This document shows positions 1-8,160 of a stretch of DNA of 64,000 nt, piece by piece. Location of the stretch: positions 992,001 to 1,056,000 of the forward strand of contig NZ_CP043051.1 in the NCBI RefSeq assembly GCF_008121495.1. The letters run 5' to 3'. The translations under genes were made by a program, and so were the position numbers. Position 1 is the first letter of the stretch, and each line of letters starts with the position of its first letter. This DNA is from Mediterraneibacter gnavus ATCC 29149 (GTDB lineage: Bacteria; Bacillota; Clostridia; Lachnospirales; Lachnospiraceae). The notes below the pieces were generated by a model that searched no databases, was not told where the DNA came from, and saw nothing but the letters and a program-made list of their open reading frames with translations.

Positions 1-730
1 TCTCATACACCTGTATCAGTTGGGATAAATCTTCCCAGCCTCTTGCTGTCGCAAATACTTTTCCATCTACTGTATTCTCAATCCGATAAAAATTCTTTCT
101 GCGGATTTCAAGATAAGAGATCACTGCCGGGTGGATTCCCTGACGATATGCATATTCTTTCCATACTTCGAAATTTTCCTCCACATCGATCCGTTTGATA
201 CGATCCAGTGTCACCACGTCAAATTCACGCACGGATTTGTTGTACTCCGGTGGATTTCCCGCTGTTACGATAATCCAGCCTTCCGGCACCTTCTGATTTC
301 CAAATGTTTTGCCCTGGAGAAACTGCAGCATCGTCGGCGCCAGCGTCTCTGACACGCAGTTGATCTCATCCAGAAACAAGATTCCTTCCCGAATTCCGGT
401 CTTCTCAATCTTGTCATACACAGATGCGATAATCTCACTCATCGTGTACTCTGTTACAGATACCGTTTTCCCACCGTACTCTTTTTCCTGAATAAACGGC
501 AGCCCTACCGCACTCTGTCTTGTATGATGTGTGATCGTGTATGCTACCAGCCCGATACGGCATTCTTTCGCAATCTGTTCCATAATCTGTGTTTTTCCGA
601 TTCCCGGAGGTCCCACCAGAAAGATCGGTCTCTGGCGGATCGCCGGAATCCGATAATCTCCAAATTCATCTTTGGCCAAATATGCCTCAATAGAATCTTT
701 AATTTCCTGTTTTGCTCGCTTTATATCCAT
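1..730 (-). CDS. MoxR-like AAA+ ATPase (C-terminus beyond window)
   Basis: The reverse strand encodes an AAA+ ATPase that runs off the left edge, so only about the first 243 residues are visible. Walker A is GPPGIGKT near residue 40 and Walker B is ILFLDEIN near residue 120. The sequence continues with an NPPEYN sensor-like stretch. The ATG at 728-730 overlaps the end of the VWA gene, so the two are translationally coupled. MoxR-type ATPases paired with VWA proteins usually act as chaperones that remodel or activate a protein complex; the target here is unknown. It is the last gene of an LRR-VWA-AAA operon. Confidence 0.85.
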   Translation of the reverse strand, partial: MDIKRAKQEIKDSIEAYLAKDEFGDYRIPAIRQRPIFLVGPPGIGKTQIMEQIAKECRIGLVAYTITHHTRQSAVGLPFIQEKEYGGKTVSVTEYTMSEIIASVYDKIEKTGIREGILFLDEINCVSETLAPTMLQFLQGKTFGNQKVPEGWIIVTAGNPPEYNKSVREFDVVTLDRIKRIDVEENFEVWKEYAYRQGIHPAVISYLEIRRKNFYRIENTVDGKVFATARGWEDLSQLIQVYE

Positions 731-2049
731 GTATCTCCTCCCATTTCTGATTCTTCTATAATAAGTTTCAATGCCCAGGCCGGCACGTCCACATCCCGGT
801 AATCCTCCTGCATAAATACAAATGCCGTCTTGTATGCCGACATTTTCCCCGGATAGATTCCGTAACCGTCTGTAAAATAGAGCAGTCCCTTCAATTCTTC
901 AAATTCATGATTTTCCAACATCTGATCCACATATGCAAATGCCGGACGAAAATCCGTCCCGCCCTCTCCGTACAACTTTAGATGCTCCATATATTCTTTC
1001 AATTCTTCTTTGCTTGTGATCTTTTGGTCGGACTGCACAGTCTCATCACACTGCAGGATATGAATGTTGGTCTTTTTAAAAAAGCTGTCCTCTTCACACA
1101 AAATGCCATATGTCTCTTCCAGAAATTTTCGTACCAGATTTTGGGAACAGGACATGGATGTGTCGATCACAATCACAAATTCTGCAACTTTTTTGACTTC
1201 TTTTGTTTCCTGCGGTTCGATCAGCGGCATATTTCCGTACATTTGAAGTCCATAACTGTAAAACGTATAATCGAACGTATCCGGATCCACACCGTTTTCC
1301 TCCCTAAACACCGCAAATTTCCGTAAAAATTCCCGGTAATCCTGTCGTTTCCTGTTTTCGATTTTTACCTGATCCAGAAAATCTCCGGTCTGCCTGGATG
1401 CCTCTTTTGAAAATGTCTCCAGATCGGTCTCCATCTCTTCATTGATCTCCTGCCATTTCTGGTTCATCTGCGGGCTTGGCTTCTGATCCGGTTTTTGATT
1501 CTCCCAGTATCTGTGGTCATCCTGATAAAACTCCTGCTCCAGCTTCAACAATTCTTTCTCTTCTAACTCCCAGGCAGTCAGAATCCGATAGATACGCTCG
1601 GCATTCAGAACTTTTTTCTCTGCTTCCAGCTTCCGGTAGGTCTCCCGTCTGAGAAGACTCCTGGAAAATCGGACACTTCTGTGATAAATCCCATCTATCA
1701 TATGCTCTGCTGCAATATCACAGCTCAAATTCCAATAGCGCCCGTCCATGCCCTGTTTGATAAAATGCCGGAAAATACAGTGAAACACCATGTGCAGATA
1801 TCCCCGGTTCACAAGAATCCGATTCTGCCGGTACAAGCCCCCAAGCTGCTGCGGGTGAAAATATATCACTGCTCCATCCGTTCCAAAGGGACTGACAGAC
1901 GAATCCATCTGATATACAAAACTGCTCAGCGCCACATCCAGAAAACGCATTCCCAGATACAGCTCATCCCTTGCAGCACCTAAAATACTGCTGCCGATCT
2001 GTTGAAGCTTTTCGGCTGCTTCTCTACTGTTTTCTTCTTCCATACGCAT
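721..2049 (-). CDS. VWA-like domain protein (MoxR partner, putative metallopeptidase type)
   Basis: A 442-residue protein with a C-terminal von Willebrand A-like domain. The MIDAS motif DTSMS is near residue 295, after the segment EFVIVI. The long N-terminal part is charged and resembles the putative-metallopeptidase region usually found with VWA-like (DUF2201-type) proteins. I see only HMVFHCIFRHF near residue 88, not a clean HExxH. It lies between an LRR gene 25 bp upstream and an AAA ATPase gene overlapping its 3' end, the standard arrangement for a MoxR/VWA chaperone pair. A second ATG three codons in, further from the AAGGGA ribosome site, is an equally possible start. Confidence 0.8.
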   Translation of the reverse strand: MRMEEENSREAAEKLQQIGSSILGAARDELYLGMRFLDVALSSFVYQMDSSVSPFGTDGAVIYFHPQQLGGLYRQNRILVNRGYLHMVFHCIFRHFIKQGMDGRYWNLSCDIAAEHMIDGIYHRSVRFSRSLLRRETYRKLEAEKKVLNAERIYRILTAWELEEKELLKLEQEFYQDDHRYWENQKPDQKPSPQMNQKWQEINEEMETDLETFSKEASRQTGDFLDQVKIENRKRQDYREFLRKFAVFREENGVDPDTFDYTFYSYGLQMYGNMPLIEPQETKEVKKVAEFVIVIDTSMSCSQNLVRKFLEETYGILCEEDSFFKKTNIHILQCDETVQSDQKITSKEELKEYMEHLKLYGEGGTDFRPAFAYVDQMLENHEFEELKGLLYFTDGYGIYPGKMSAYKTAFVFMQEDYRDVDVPAWALKLIIEESEMGGDTWI

Positions 2050-2074
2050 ATATCCCTTCTATTATATTGTACAT

Positions 2075-3043
2075 TTACAACACAAATTTTTTCTTTCTGA
2101 CCGGCTGCATCTGCTGCCGTTCATTCATAAGCAGACTTAAAATCTCCGACTTCTGCTTGTCGGAAGCGCACTCGATCGCCATGTCCAGCCCCTCTGATGT
2201 CCACAGTTTTTCTCTGGAAATCAAGCGTATCCTTTCTGTCTGTTCATTCTTGATCAGATATGGAACGATTTCTTCCAGATGGGACCTGATATATCCCAGA
2301 TAAGCTGTTTCTCCCCTTGTCGAAAGCCGGATGGGAAACAAAAGCCTCCCGAAACACAGATCAATGAGTACAGGCAGCTTTTCCATCACCACTGCCATAG
2401 AAAACAATTCATCATATTTCTCGTAATCCAACTCCTTTGCCAGAAAACACTGCCGGTAATTGTTTCCCGAACCATGATGCTGGGTATACAAAATCCGGGC
2501 TGGCGTATTCTCCACTGCTTCTTCATAATGCCCCGGGAATACCAACTCCGCTTTCTGACCGCCAAATGCTCCGTTTTCGTAAACGAAAGTCACATCCATT
2601 CTCTGCCACAGCTCTCCCAGAATCTCTTTTACACAGCTTTTACTTCCAAATTGCAAGTGAACAATCAGTTTCTGTAAATTTCCGCACACTGTAAACGCTC
2701 CGCTTCCGATCTGCATCAGATTGTCCGAGAACTCCAGCTTTTTTAAGTTTCTGCATCCATAGAAAATATAACGCCCGATCTCCCGCATGGTATCGGGAAA
2801 AACGACTTCCTCCACCGCATCGCCTGCAAGCAGTTTTTCCTCTGCCGACCTTTGTCCGATCTGATCCGTATCATATGTCTGTACATCAATCTCTTCCTTG
2901 TCTTTTCTTGCAGAAAACGCATAGGGCGCTGCCTTTATTACCGGTTTCCCCTCAATCTGCTCCGGAATGACAACCTGACTGTCTGTCCCGAAACACCGGA
3001 CGATCTCTATCCCCTCTCCAGATACTCTGTAATGTATTTTCAT
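2075..3043 (-). CDS. BspA-type leucine-rich-repeat protein
   Basis: A 322-residue cytosolic protein with no signal peptide. The N-terminal half has LRR_5 (BspA/TpLRR) repeats, including VVFPDTMREIGRYIFYGC and SDNLMQIGSGAFTVCGNL between residues 80 and 125. The C-terminal half is alpha-helical with no family I recognise. It is the first gene of the LRR-VWA-AAA operon and may supply target recognition for the ATPase pair; that role is inferred from position only. The AGGAGG site lies about 14 bases upstream of the ATG, a little far. Confidence 0.75.
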   Translation of the reverse strand: MKIHYRVSGEGIEIVRCFGTDSQVVIPEQIEGKPVIKAAPYAFSARKDKEEIDVQTYDTDQIGQRSAEEKLLAGDAVEEVVFPDTMREIGRYIFYGCRNLKKLEFSDNLMQIGSGAFTVCGNLQKLIVHLQFGSKSCVKEILGELWQRMDVTFVYENGAFGGQKAELVFPGHYEEAVENTPARILYTQHHGSGNNYRQCFLAKELDYEKYDELFSMAVVMEKLPVLIDLCFGRLLFPIRLSTRGETAYLGYIRSHLEEIVPYLIKNEQTERIRLISREKLWTSEGLDMAIECASDKQKSEILSLLMNERQQMQPVRKKKFVL

Positions 3044-3164
3044 AGAACTGCTTTTTTCCTCCTGCGGATTGTTCTTACTAAGAATTTAGTTTATCATGGA
3101 TTGTCAAATTCAACAACTTAAGACAACGGTTAATGAAAGAATCCTGGAAAGTGTATGATACTGA

Positions 3165-3198
3165 AAAAACAGCCCTACCTTGCGATAGGACTGTTTTT
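3165..3198 (-). terminator. Bidirectional intrinsic terminator
   Basis: A hairpin with an 11-bp stem of the type AAACAGTCCTA / TAGGGCTGTTT (one mismatch) has A-runs on one side and T-runs on the other, so it could terminate in either direction. It lies about 70 bases after the transglutaminase-like gene stop and upstream of the LRR-VWA-AAA operon. The rest of the 3044-3269 gap shows nothing clear. Confidence 0.75.
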
Positions 3199-3269
3199 CA
3201 GAAATAAGTTTTTCATGTATCGTTTGAGATTTTTTCAACTAACTGTTCGATCATTAATATATTAGCTGC

Positions 3270-5798
3270 CTATATCCCGCTATTCAGAACCCGAAGCAGC
3301 ATATCCCCGGTTCCTACATTATATCCGCTTGCCGAATACACACCCTGCATTCCTTCTTTTACAACAAGAATCAGCGGCAGCTTATCCGGGTCCCCATACA
3401 TTCTGCGCGCCAGTACATTGATATTTTCCGTTCCTTCATCATAGTACACCGCTGCTTTCGGCAGCTCTGCCTTTGTTTTTGCAAATGTCGGATCTGCCTG
3501 ATCTTCTTTATGTTTCAAAATCAGATTTACCCGGCTTCCAAGCGCTGCAAATTCCTGACTTCTCTCACGGAGTTCGTTTAAAATATGTTCCGTTGGTTCC
3601 TTTCCAACCTCATGCCAGATAAACAACGAGGTTCCCTCTTTGACTTTTTGACTTCCCAAAATTTTTATTCCCTGCTCATCTTCTACCGCAAATTCTTCCA
3701 GCGGAATCTCTTCCAGCATATCCTTCAGCTCCGCTTTTCGAAGAGTCAGCTGGATTTCTTTTGTCTGACCATTTTCGATGTCAAATTCTGTGCAGGCAGC
3801 AAACTGGTTCCCGTTCGGCAGACGGTTTGTTGTGATCACACGGTATGTCCCCGCTTCCACTTCCAGCTTTGCCTCTCCCTGATATCCTTCCCCAAGCTGC
3901 AGGGTCTGCCAGAGATAACCTGTCTCTGATTTTTTCGCAATCGTCCAGTTCTGCATATAGACCCATCTCGTATCATCCCCGGATTTCAAATGAATCTGCG
4001 CTGTTTTTTCACATACTTCTTCTGTTTTTTCAGAGTTTTCCACATTCAAAAATGCGTTTTCCCCATAATACTGCATTTCTCCATCCAGTGGATTTAATCT
4101 TGCCGGAACGCCCAGTGTACGGCAGATCGCCACAAACAACACCTTCTTCGATTCCAGACTTGCCCTCTGATAGCGAAGCGTTCCCGCCGGGGTTGTTAAA
4201 AGCTCTTCATATTCATATGCCGGTTCTTCCTGAATATTTTTGCAGATCCAATTCCAGATCTCTCTTGGATTCTTCTGAAACTGTGTTTTCTGCTCTTCTG
4301 TAAAAAATGCCTGAATTTTTCTTCTGTACGCACTCTGCTGTTCCCTTGAAATCCTTGGATTTAAAACATATTTTGCAAAAATCTCCGAAGGAAATGTATG
4401 TCCCCATACACATGCCTCCTCAAGATGCTCCAAAAGTTCCTGCGCCTTACAGTCTCTGAAATCTTTCAGGCTCAACTGATCCAGAAGCGCCTTTTTCCAA
4501 AGTGCATTTGGTGTTTCTGCATCGAGAAATTTTTGAATTTCCTGATGATTTCCCTTACTGTTTTCCAGTGCGTTCCCTGCTTCTTCTCCAAAGAAACTGT
4601 TTACTTTCGCAAGCCGCTTTTCTGTCGCCTGACGGAATTTTTGCGCACCTGTCTGCTTCTGCTCTTCTGTCGGTCTTTTCGTGTTGACAGGAGCATCCGA
4701 AGGTGCGATCATATCGAACGCCACCCACTCCTCTGCTGATTTTTCTGCTTTTTTTCCTGCAAGAACCAGTGTCTGCGCAGAAATTTCACGCGTATCCAAA
4801 ATGGCAGTCACATGTCTATCTTCCTTCCACACGGAAACAAACAGGCTTCCTTTTCCGGTCCTGAGCACGACCTTCCCGTTTGCATCTGTTTTCTTTCGGG
4901 AGATTGCAACCAGCTCTGCATAATTCAACAGTTCAAAGCTAACTTCCGCATCTGCCACAGGAGTTCCGTCTTCTTCTGTCACAAACAGCTCCAGATCAAC
5001 TGTTTTTGCATATCTGGAAAGCTGGTTCACCCCTGAGGTCACATCCGGATGTTCAATCACATCTCCGTCTGCCTGTTGTGAACCGAAAATTCTGGAATTG
5101 ATCATCATAGAGCGGGAAGATGCATTGACGAACCATCCCAGATCCAGAATCTCTTCCGGCTCACAGGCTCCCAGAAAATGCCACGTTCCTTCACACCATA
5201 CTTCGACCCAGGCATGATTGTCATCGCAATGTGCCCAGCGGTGCGCATATACCTGCCTTGCCGGGATTCCGATACTGCGCAGCGCATTTACCGTAAATAC
5301 CGACTCTTCTCCGCAGCGTCCGATCCCGTTTCGATACACGGCCTCTGCAGAGATGGTACGGTCATCCGTTGCCTGATAAGTGGCTTCTTCGGCACACCAG
5401 TAATTTGTTTCCAGAATCGCTGCTTCCATCTGTTTTCCTGCAACTCTCTCCTGTAACTGTGCGTAAAATAAAGGTCTGCAGGAAGTAATTCCTTCGGTAT
5501 TGACACGGTGGAATACCACATTGTCCAGAAAAATCTCATCCGGAATCCGGGTTTCTCCTTTCCAGATCTGTTCTTTTCTTAACTGTGCACCATGTGCTGC
5601 AAACTCTCGAAACATCTCGTAGGAATAATCTGCCACATCACTAAACGGCATATTGGCGTATAAATATTTTAAAAGCAGTGCAATATCTGCCGGCTCTGCA
5701 TGAATCCTGGCCTCAATCTCTTTTCCTGCTCTCTCAAATTTTTCCGTGAAAACAGCAAACTGCCTCCGGATATTTTCTTCTGTCTCTTTTAAAAACAT
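3270..5798 (-). CDS. Transglutaminase-like domain protein
   Basis: An 842-residue protein. The transglutaminase-like core has the Cys in GRCGEES (about residue 163) and the His in DDNHAWVEVW (about 194). A second, weaker transglutaminase-like stretch lies near residues 540-570 (SKKVLFVAICRTLGVPARL) without an obvious Cys nucleophile. Between and after them are beta-sandwich segments such as DLELFVTEEDGTPVADAEV. No signal peptide is seen. The ATG at 5796-5798 was chosen because it follows GGAGGAGA; the longer open frame upstream overlaps the aminopeptidase gene. Family members act as peptidases or protein cross-linkers; with an aminopeptidase upstream, a peptide-processing role is plausible. 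Confidence 0.8.
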   Translation of the reverse strand: MFLKETEENIRRQFAVFTEKFERAGKEIEARIHAEPADIALLLKYLYANMPFSDVADYSYEMFREFAAHGAQLRKEQIWKGETRIPDEIFLDNVVFHRVNTEGITSCRPLFYAQLQERVAGKQMEAAILETNYWCAEEATYQATDDRTISAEAVYRNGIGRCGEESVFTVNALRSIGIPARQVYAHRWAHCDDNHAWVEVWCEGTWHFLGACEPEEILDLGWFVNASSRSMMINSRIFGSQQADGDVIEHPDVTSGVNQLSRYAKTVDLELFVTEEDGTPVADAEVSFELLNYAELVAISRKKTDANGKVVLRTGKGSLFVSVWKEDRHVTAILDTREISAQTLVLAGKKAEKSAEEWVAFDMIAPSDAPVNTKRPTEEQKQTGAQKFRQATEKRLAKVNSFFGEEAGNALENSKGNHQEIQKFLDAETPNALWKKALLDQLSLKDFRDCKAQELLEHLEEACVWGHTFPSEIFAKYVLNPRISREQQSAYRRKIQAFFTEEQKTQFQKNPREIWNWICKNIQEEPAYEYEELLTTPAGTLRYQRASLESKKVLFVAICRTLGVPARLNPLDGEMQYYGENAFLNVENSEKTEEVCEKTAQIHLKSGDDTRWVYMQNWTIAKKSETGYLWQTLQLGEGYQGEAKLEVEAGTYRVITTNRLPNGNQFAACTEFDIENGQTKEIQLTLRKAELKDMLEEIPLEEFAVEDEQGIKILGSQKVKEGTSLFIWHEVGKEPTEHILNELRERSQEFAALGSRVNLILKHKEDQADPTFAKTKAELPKAAVYYDEGTENINVLARRMYGDPDKLPLILVVKEGMQGVYSASGYNVGTGDMLLRVLNSGI

Positions 5799-7207
5799 GT
5801 CTCTTCTCCTCCTGCCAACAGATAATACAAGCTGGATGTTCCCGCAGCAGTCGCTCCCTGCGGCTGTCCCTGGTACAACGGATTGTCTGTCCATGCGGTT
5901 CCCGCGATATCCAGATGGATCCACGGACGTCCCTGGGCAAACGCCTGAATGAACAGACCTGCCGTGATCGTTCCGCAGTAATCCCGTCCCATATTTTTGA
6001 TATCCGCAATCTTACTTTCGATCATCTGTTTCTGTTCTTCAAAAATCGGAAGTCTCCAGTAGCGTTCTCCGCTTGTCTGTGCTGCCTTTAAAAATGCTCC
6101 GCAGAACGCATCGTCATCTGATAACAATCCTGCTGTGGAAAATCCAAGCATTCCCACAACTGCACCAGTCAGTGTCGCAATATCGATCACCCGGTCTGCA
6201 TGCTCATCCTTCACCATATATGCCATAGCATCGGCAAGGATCAGACGACCTTCCGCATCCGTATTACAGATTTCAATCTTCTTTCCGCCATAGGAACCGA
6301 TCACGTCTCCCGGAACCAGCGCAGACGGGCTGATCCTGTTTTCACACATTGGGATTACGCCGGTTACATTGACCTTGACCTGATTTGCTGCAAGTGCATA
6401 AATTGCCGCCGCAACTGCCGCACCGCCTGCCATATCGCCTTTGATCCCCATCATGGATCCTGCCGGTTTCAGACAGTACCCGCCGGTATCACAGGTCACT
6501 CCCTTTCCAACCAGTCCGGTTACCGGTGCCTCTTCGTCCCCACGATAGCGCATTACCAGCATACACGGTGGATTCTCACTGCTCTTTCCCACACTGGTCA
6601 GCGCTTCCATGCCCATTGCATTTAATTTACTGTATACGATCAATTCACATTCTACAGATGTTTCTTTCATATGCTCCATGATCTCTCTTGCAAAGTCCAT
6701 CGGATGAAACAGATTTCCCGGTGCATTCACCATATTTCTTGCCCAGCTCTGTGCCTCTGCCAGAGAAATCCCCTGTTTTAATTCCCCCTGTGCTGCCGGA
6801 TACAGATTTTCATCGATTCCAGTCAGTGTCACATCCGGAATTTCTTTCGGTTCCTCTCCCGGAAGACAGATTTCATAAGCTCCGGTATAAATTCCTTCGA
6901 TCACGGCGCTGACTGCCCGCACACCTGCTGCTTCAAGAAACGGACGGATGTCCATCTCATACGCCTTGATCCCCATTCCTTTCACCGCGCCGGCTGCTCC
7001 TGCGGACAGTTCCTGAATGTTACGGATCGTAAGCGGTTCCTTCCCCTGTCCGATATAAACCGTCAGATTCTCATCCAGACCGCCCACTCTGGATACTGCC
7101 TGATAATCTGCTGACACGTATGTCAGATTTTCTGCCTCTTTTTTTCCGATAAATGCCACCCGTACGGATGCCTTTTTTTGTTCTGCTAATACAATCACGT
7201 TCGTCAT
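5789..7207 (-). CDS. pepA: Leucyl aminopeptidase, M17 family
   Basis: A 472-residue cytosolic metallopeptidase that removes N-terminal residues from peptides. The M17 signature NTDAEGRLILADAM is near residue 312. The metal ligands lie in GKGVTCDTGGYCLKP (about 235) and MKGDMAGGAA (about 258). Length is close to the family norm of about 480-500. An AGGAGG site is 4 bases before the ATG. The 3' end overlaps the transglutaminase-like gene by 10 bases, and the YitT-like gene ends 7 bases upstream, so the three form one operon. Confidence 0.93.
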   Translation of the reverse strand: MTNVIVLAEQKKASVRVAFIGKKEAENLTYVSADYQAVSRVGGLDENLTVYIGQGKEPLTIRNIQELSAGAAGAVKGMGIKAYEMDIRPFLEAAGVRAVSAVIEGIYTGAYEICLPGEEPKEIPDVTLTGIDENLYPAAQGELKQGISLAEAQSWARNMVNAPGNLFHPMDFAREIMEHMKETSVECELIVYSKLNAMGMEALTSVGKSSENPPCMLVMRYRGDEEAPVTGLVGKGVTCDTGGYCLKPAGSMMGIKGDMAGGAAVAAAIYALAANQVKVNVTGVIPMCENRISPSALVPGDVIGSYGGKKIEICNTDAEGRLILADAMAYMVKDEHADRVIDIATLTGAVVGMLGFSTAGLLSDDDAFCGAFLKAAQTSGERYWRLPIFEEQKQMIESKIADIKNMGRDYCGTITAGLFIQAFAQGRPWIHLDIAGTAWTDNPLYQGQPQGATAAGTSSLYYLLAGGEETCF

Positions 7208-7214
7208 CCTCCTT

Positions 7215-8087
7215 CTATGTCAAATGTTTGAATCCTTTTCCTGCTACTTTTTCCGCTTCTGTAATAATCACCAGTGCTTTGTCATCCACTTTGTGGATCC
7301 GCTTCTGCAAAAGCTCGCATTCCTTCTTTTCTGACACGCACATCACCACACGCTGTACCTCACTGGAATAACCGCCTTCTCCTTTTAATACGGTCACGCC
7401 GATCTTCCTGTCCAGAAATACCTGACGTACCTTATCGGTAGATTCGGCAATCACGATCATCAGATTTTTTGCATCTGCATTCTCCAGCATATGATCCATG
7501 AACATTCCCGAAATATACACCGTCACAACCGCATATAATAAGCTTTCAATATTACGATATACCATTGCAGAGGCAAGTACAACCGCAATATTCAATCCCG
7601 AGATCCAGGCGCCTACCTGAAACTGCGGATTGCATTTCTGCATGATCAGTCCCAGAAGAGAAATGCCCCCGGTGTTGGACTGTCCCATATGCACCAGCGC
7701 CAGACCGATCCCCATCATGGCTCCGCAAAACATAGCCGCCAGAAGAGGATTTCCTTTGTATACCGGAATCCTGACGATCACCAGATCTGTCACAATGGAG
7801 AGCAGAGCGGTAGACGCCAGGGTGCGAAACACGAAAGAACGCGGAAAATATTTTTTGACCACAATGATCAGAAGCAGCGGAATATTAAATACAAAGACAA
7901 ACAGACCGATCGGACATCCTGTCAGATAATTGATCAGGATCGCAATGCCGCTTGCCCCTCCGGGTGCAATCTTGTGCGGCGCCGCAAAGCTGTTGATTCC
8001 AACCGCATAAATAAAAACGCCTGCCAGATTTAACAGCACACAACGGATGATGGTCTCTTTTTCTGTCTTCCAGTTTTTTGCTTCCAC
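7215..8087 (-). CDS. YitT family membrane protein (DUF2179 C-terminal domain)
   Basis: A 290-residue integral membrane protein with about five or six hydrophobic segments in residues 15-200, followed by a soluble DUF2179 domain (from about 215, ending in VDDKALVIITEAEKVAGKGF). The signature GGASGIAILINYLTG is typical of YitT. I place the start at GTG 8085-8087 because AGGAGG lies 6 bases before it; the open frame upstream to 8138 has no ribosome site and runs into the terminator. The substrate is unknown. It leads the operon with pepA and the transglutaminase-like gene. Confidence 0.85.
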   Translation of the reverse strand: MEAKNWKTEKETIIRCVLLNLAGVFIYAVGINSFAAPHKIAPGGASGIAILINYLTGCPIGLFVFVFNIPLLLIIVVKKYFPRSFVFRTLASTALLSIVTDLVIVRIPVYKGNPLLAAMFCGAMMGIGLALVHMGQSNTGGISLLGLIMQKCNPQFQVGAWISGLNIAVVLASAMVYRNIESLLYAVVTVYISGMFMDHMLENADAKNLMIVIAESTDKVRQVFLDRKIGVTVLKGEGGYSSEVQRVVMCVSEKKECELLQKRIHKVDDKALVIITEAEKVAGKGFKHLT

Positions 8088-8105
8088 CTTGAACCTCCTG
8101 TAGAA

Positions 8106-8157
8106 AAGGGATGTCTGAAAACCTGTATCCCTATACAAATTTCCAGAACATCCCCTT
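8106..8157 (-). terminator. Probable terminator of the sugar ABC operon
   Basis: GGGATGTTCTG pairs with CAGACATCCC around a long loop, followed on the minus strand by TTTTC. It sits just past the stop codon of the TIM-barrel hydrolase gene. The large loop makes it less certain. Confidence 0.5.
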
Positions 8158-8160
8158 CTT